Shown here: one piece after another, positions 42,335-42,915 of the stretch | Numbering within the stretch: position 1 is the stretch's first letter | How the letters are laid out: each line of letters opens with the position of its first letter | Source of the DNA: an uncultured SAR116 cluster alpha proteobacterium | GTDB taxonomy: Bacteria > Pseudomonadota > Alphaproteobacteria > Puniceispirillales > Marisalimonadaceae | DNA: 42,915 bases | Direction: 5' to 3' | Assembly: GCA_902524215.1 (NCBI GenBank) | Contig: CABZCK010000008.1 | Coordinates: 1-42,915 of the forward strand | The notes under the pieces: generated by a model | What the model was told of the DNA's origin: nothing | Database searches by the model: none | What the model saw: only the letters and a program-made list of their open reading frames with translations | Translations under genes and position numbers: made by a program

Positions 42335-42915
42335 TTAAATTTTATAATTTTGTAAATATAGTATTCCTTTCAAATTTGTATGTTTAAAAACAACATTAGC
42401 TACATTGTTTAATATCTGTTTTCCTTTGTAAGATACCCCAATTCCTGAGTGTTTTATGAGGTTAATATCATTAGCTCCATCACCTACTGAAATAACATCA
42501 TTAAGTGTAAAATTAAGCTTTTTTAAATAAGTTTTAGTAATGTTTAACTTTGAATCTTTATCTAATATAGGGTTTTGCACACATCCGTTAAGTACAATTT
42601 TTCCATCCTTTTTTTTGTATAAAAAATTGTTACAGTGGTAATAATCAAATCCAATTTTCTTTGCAATATAGCTAACTGAAGGAGAAAAACCACCTGAAAT
42701 CAATACTGTAATACATGATTTAGCTTTCATTTTTTCAACTAGTTCTTTCGCTCCATTATTTATTCGAATTTTTTGATTTAACTTGAAAATATTTTCTAAG
42801 GGATAATTATTTAATAATTTTATCCTTTCTAAAAGTGCGTATTTAAAATCTAATTCGCCTTTCATAGCTCTTTCTGTAATTTTTTTAATTTCATTTCCTA
42901 TTCCAGCATCTTCAG
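42335..42915 (-). CDS. serB: Phosphoserine phosphatase (5' end beyond the window)
   Basis: The frame is still open at the window end and reads DAGIGNEIKKITERAMKGEL, aligning with the SerB segment after the nucleophile (DEAGVGAAVKAITERAMRGEL type). An ATG at 42865 is therefore internal, and the DxDST nucleophile motif lies outside. Visible motifs are LISGGFSPSV, KLNITKTYLKKL and VGDGANDINLIKHSGIGV, the HAD motifs II to IV. It makes serine from phosphoserine. It converges with the degP-like gene, 2 bases apart. Confidence 0.93.
   Translation of the reverse strand, partial: EDAGIGNEIKKITERAMKGELDFKYALLERIKLLNNYPLENIFKLNQKIRINNGAKELVEKMKAKSCITVLISGGFSPSVSYIAKKIGFDYYHCNNFLYKKKDGKIVLNGCVQNPILDKDSKLNITKTYLKKLNFTLNDVISVGDGANDINLIKHSGIGVSYKGKQILNNVANVVFKHTNLKGILYLQNYKI

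Noticed and set aside
42335..42865. serB as a short complete gene starting at 42865
   Set aside because: The codons before this ATG continue a conserved SerB segment to the end of the window, so the real start is outside.

Overview
The window looks like a stretch of chromosome from a free-living, probably marine alphaproteobacterium with a very AT-rich genome. Three things point to the class: a circularly permuted (two-piece) tmRNA, an alphaproteobacterial-type SspB next to it, and a sigma-54/FlbD-type flagellar regulatory system. The marine, sodium-dependent lifestyle is inferred from a PomA/PomB-like stator. Intergenic gaps are short and neighbouring genes often overlap by 1-8 bases, as in a streamlined genome. 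No insertion sequence, prophage, integrase, CRISPR array, tRNA or rRNA was seen.

Positions 1-15641 (+ strand) are a flagellar basal-body and export cluster: the 3' part of a sigma-54 activator (FlbD-like, no C-terminal HTH), then fliE, fliF, fliG, fliH, fliI, fliJ, fliK, fliL, fliM, fliN, fliO, fliP, fliQ, fliR and flhB. Four unnamed small genes follow flhB, three of them linked by overlaps. Clear sigma-54 promoters (-24/-12) sit before fliK and before fliO. Positions 15679-18370 (- strand) hold pomA, pomB and a third gene whose product resembles ribosome recycling factor, behind a weaker sigma-54-like site. Then come a secreted DUF1566-like protein, a small membrane protein and rpoN (sigma-54 itself).

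Positions 20841-24227 hold a probable cell-envelope module: an M23 (LytM) peptidase with a membrane anchor and a one-pass membrane protein on the - strand, divergent from three tandem bactofilins on the + strand. Their shared intergenic region has two sigma-54-like sites facing opposite ways, which would tie this module to flagellar regulation. This is the strongest candidate here for a little-described system, together with the RRF-like protein in the stator operon.

Positions 24291-42915 are mostly housekeeping genes: an esterase, purU, trxB, a four-gene polyamine operon (speA, carboxyspermidine dehydrogenase, carboxyspermidine decarboxylase, agmatinase-like ureohydrolase), msrA, rpmJ (L36), an L-lactate dehydrogenase of the FMN type, class I fumarase, sspB, the tmRNA, thyA, folA, an Mrp/ApbC ATPase, hflK, hflC, a DegP/DegQ-type protease and the 3' part of serB, which runs off the window end. 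All assignments come from reading motifs and gene order; no database search was possible.
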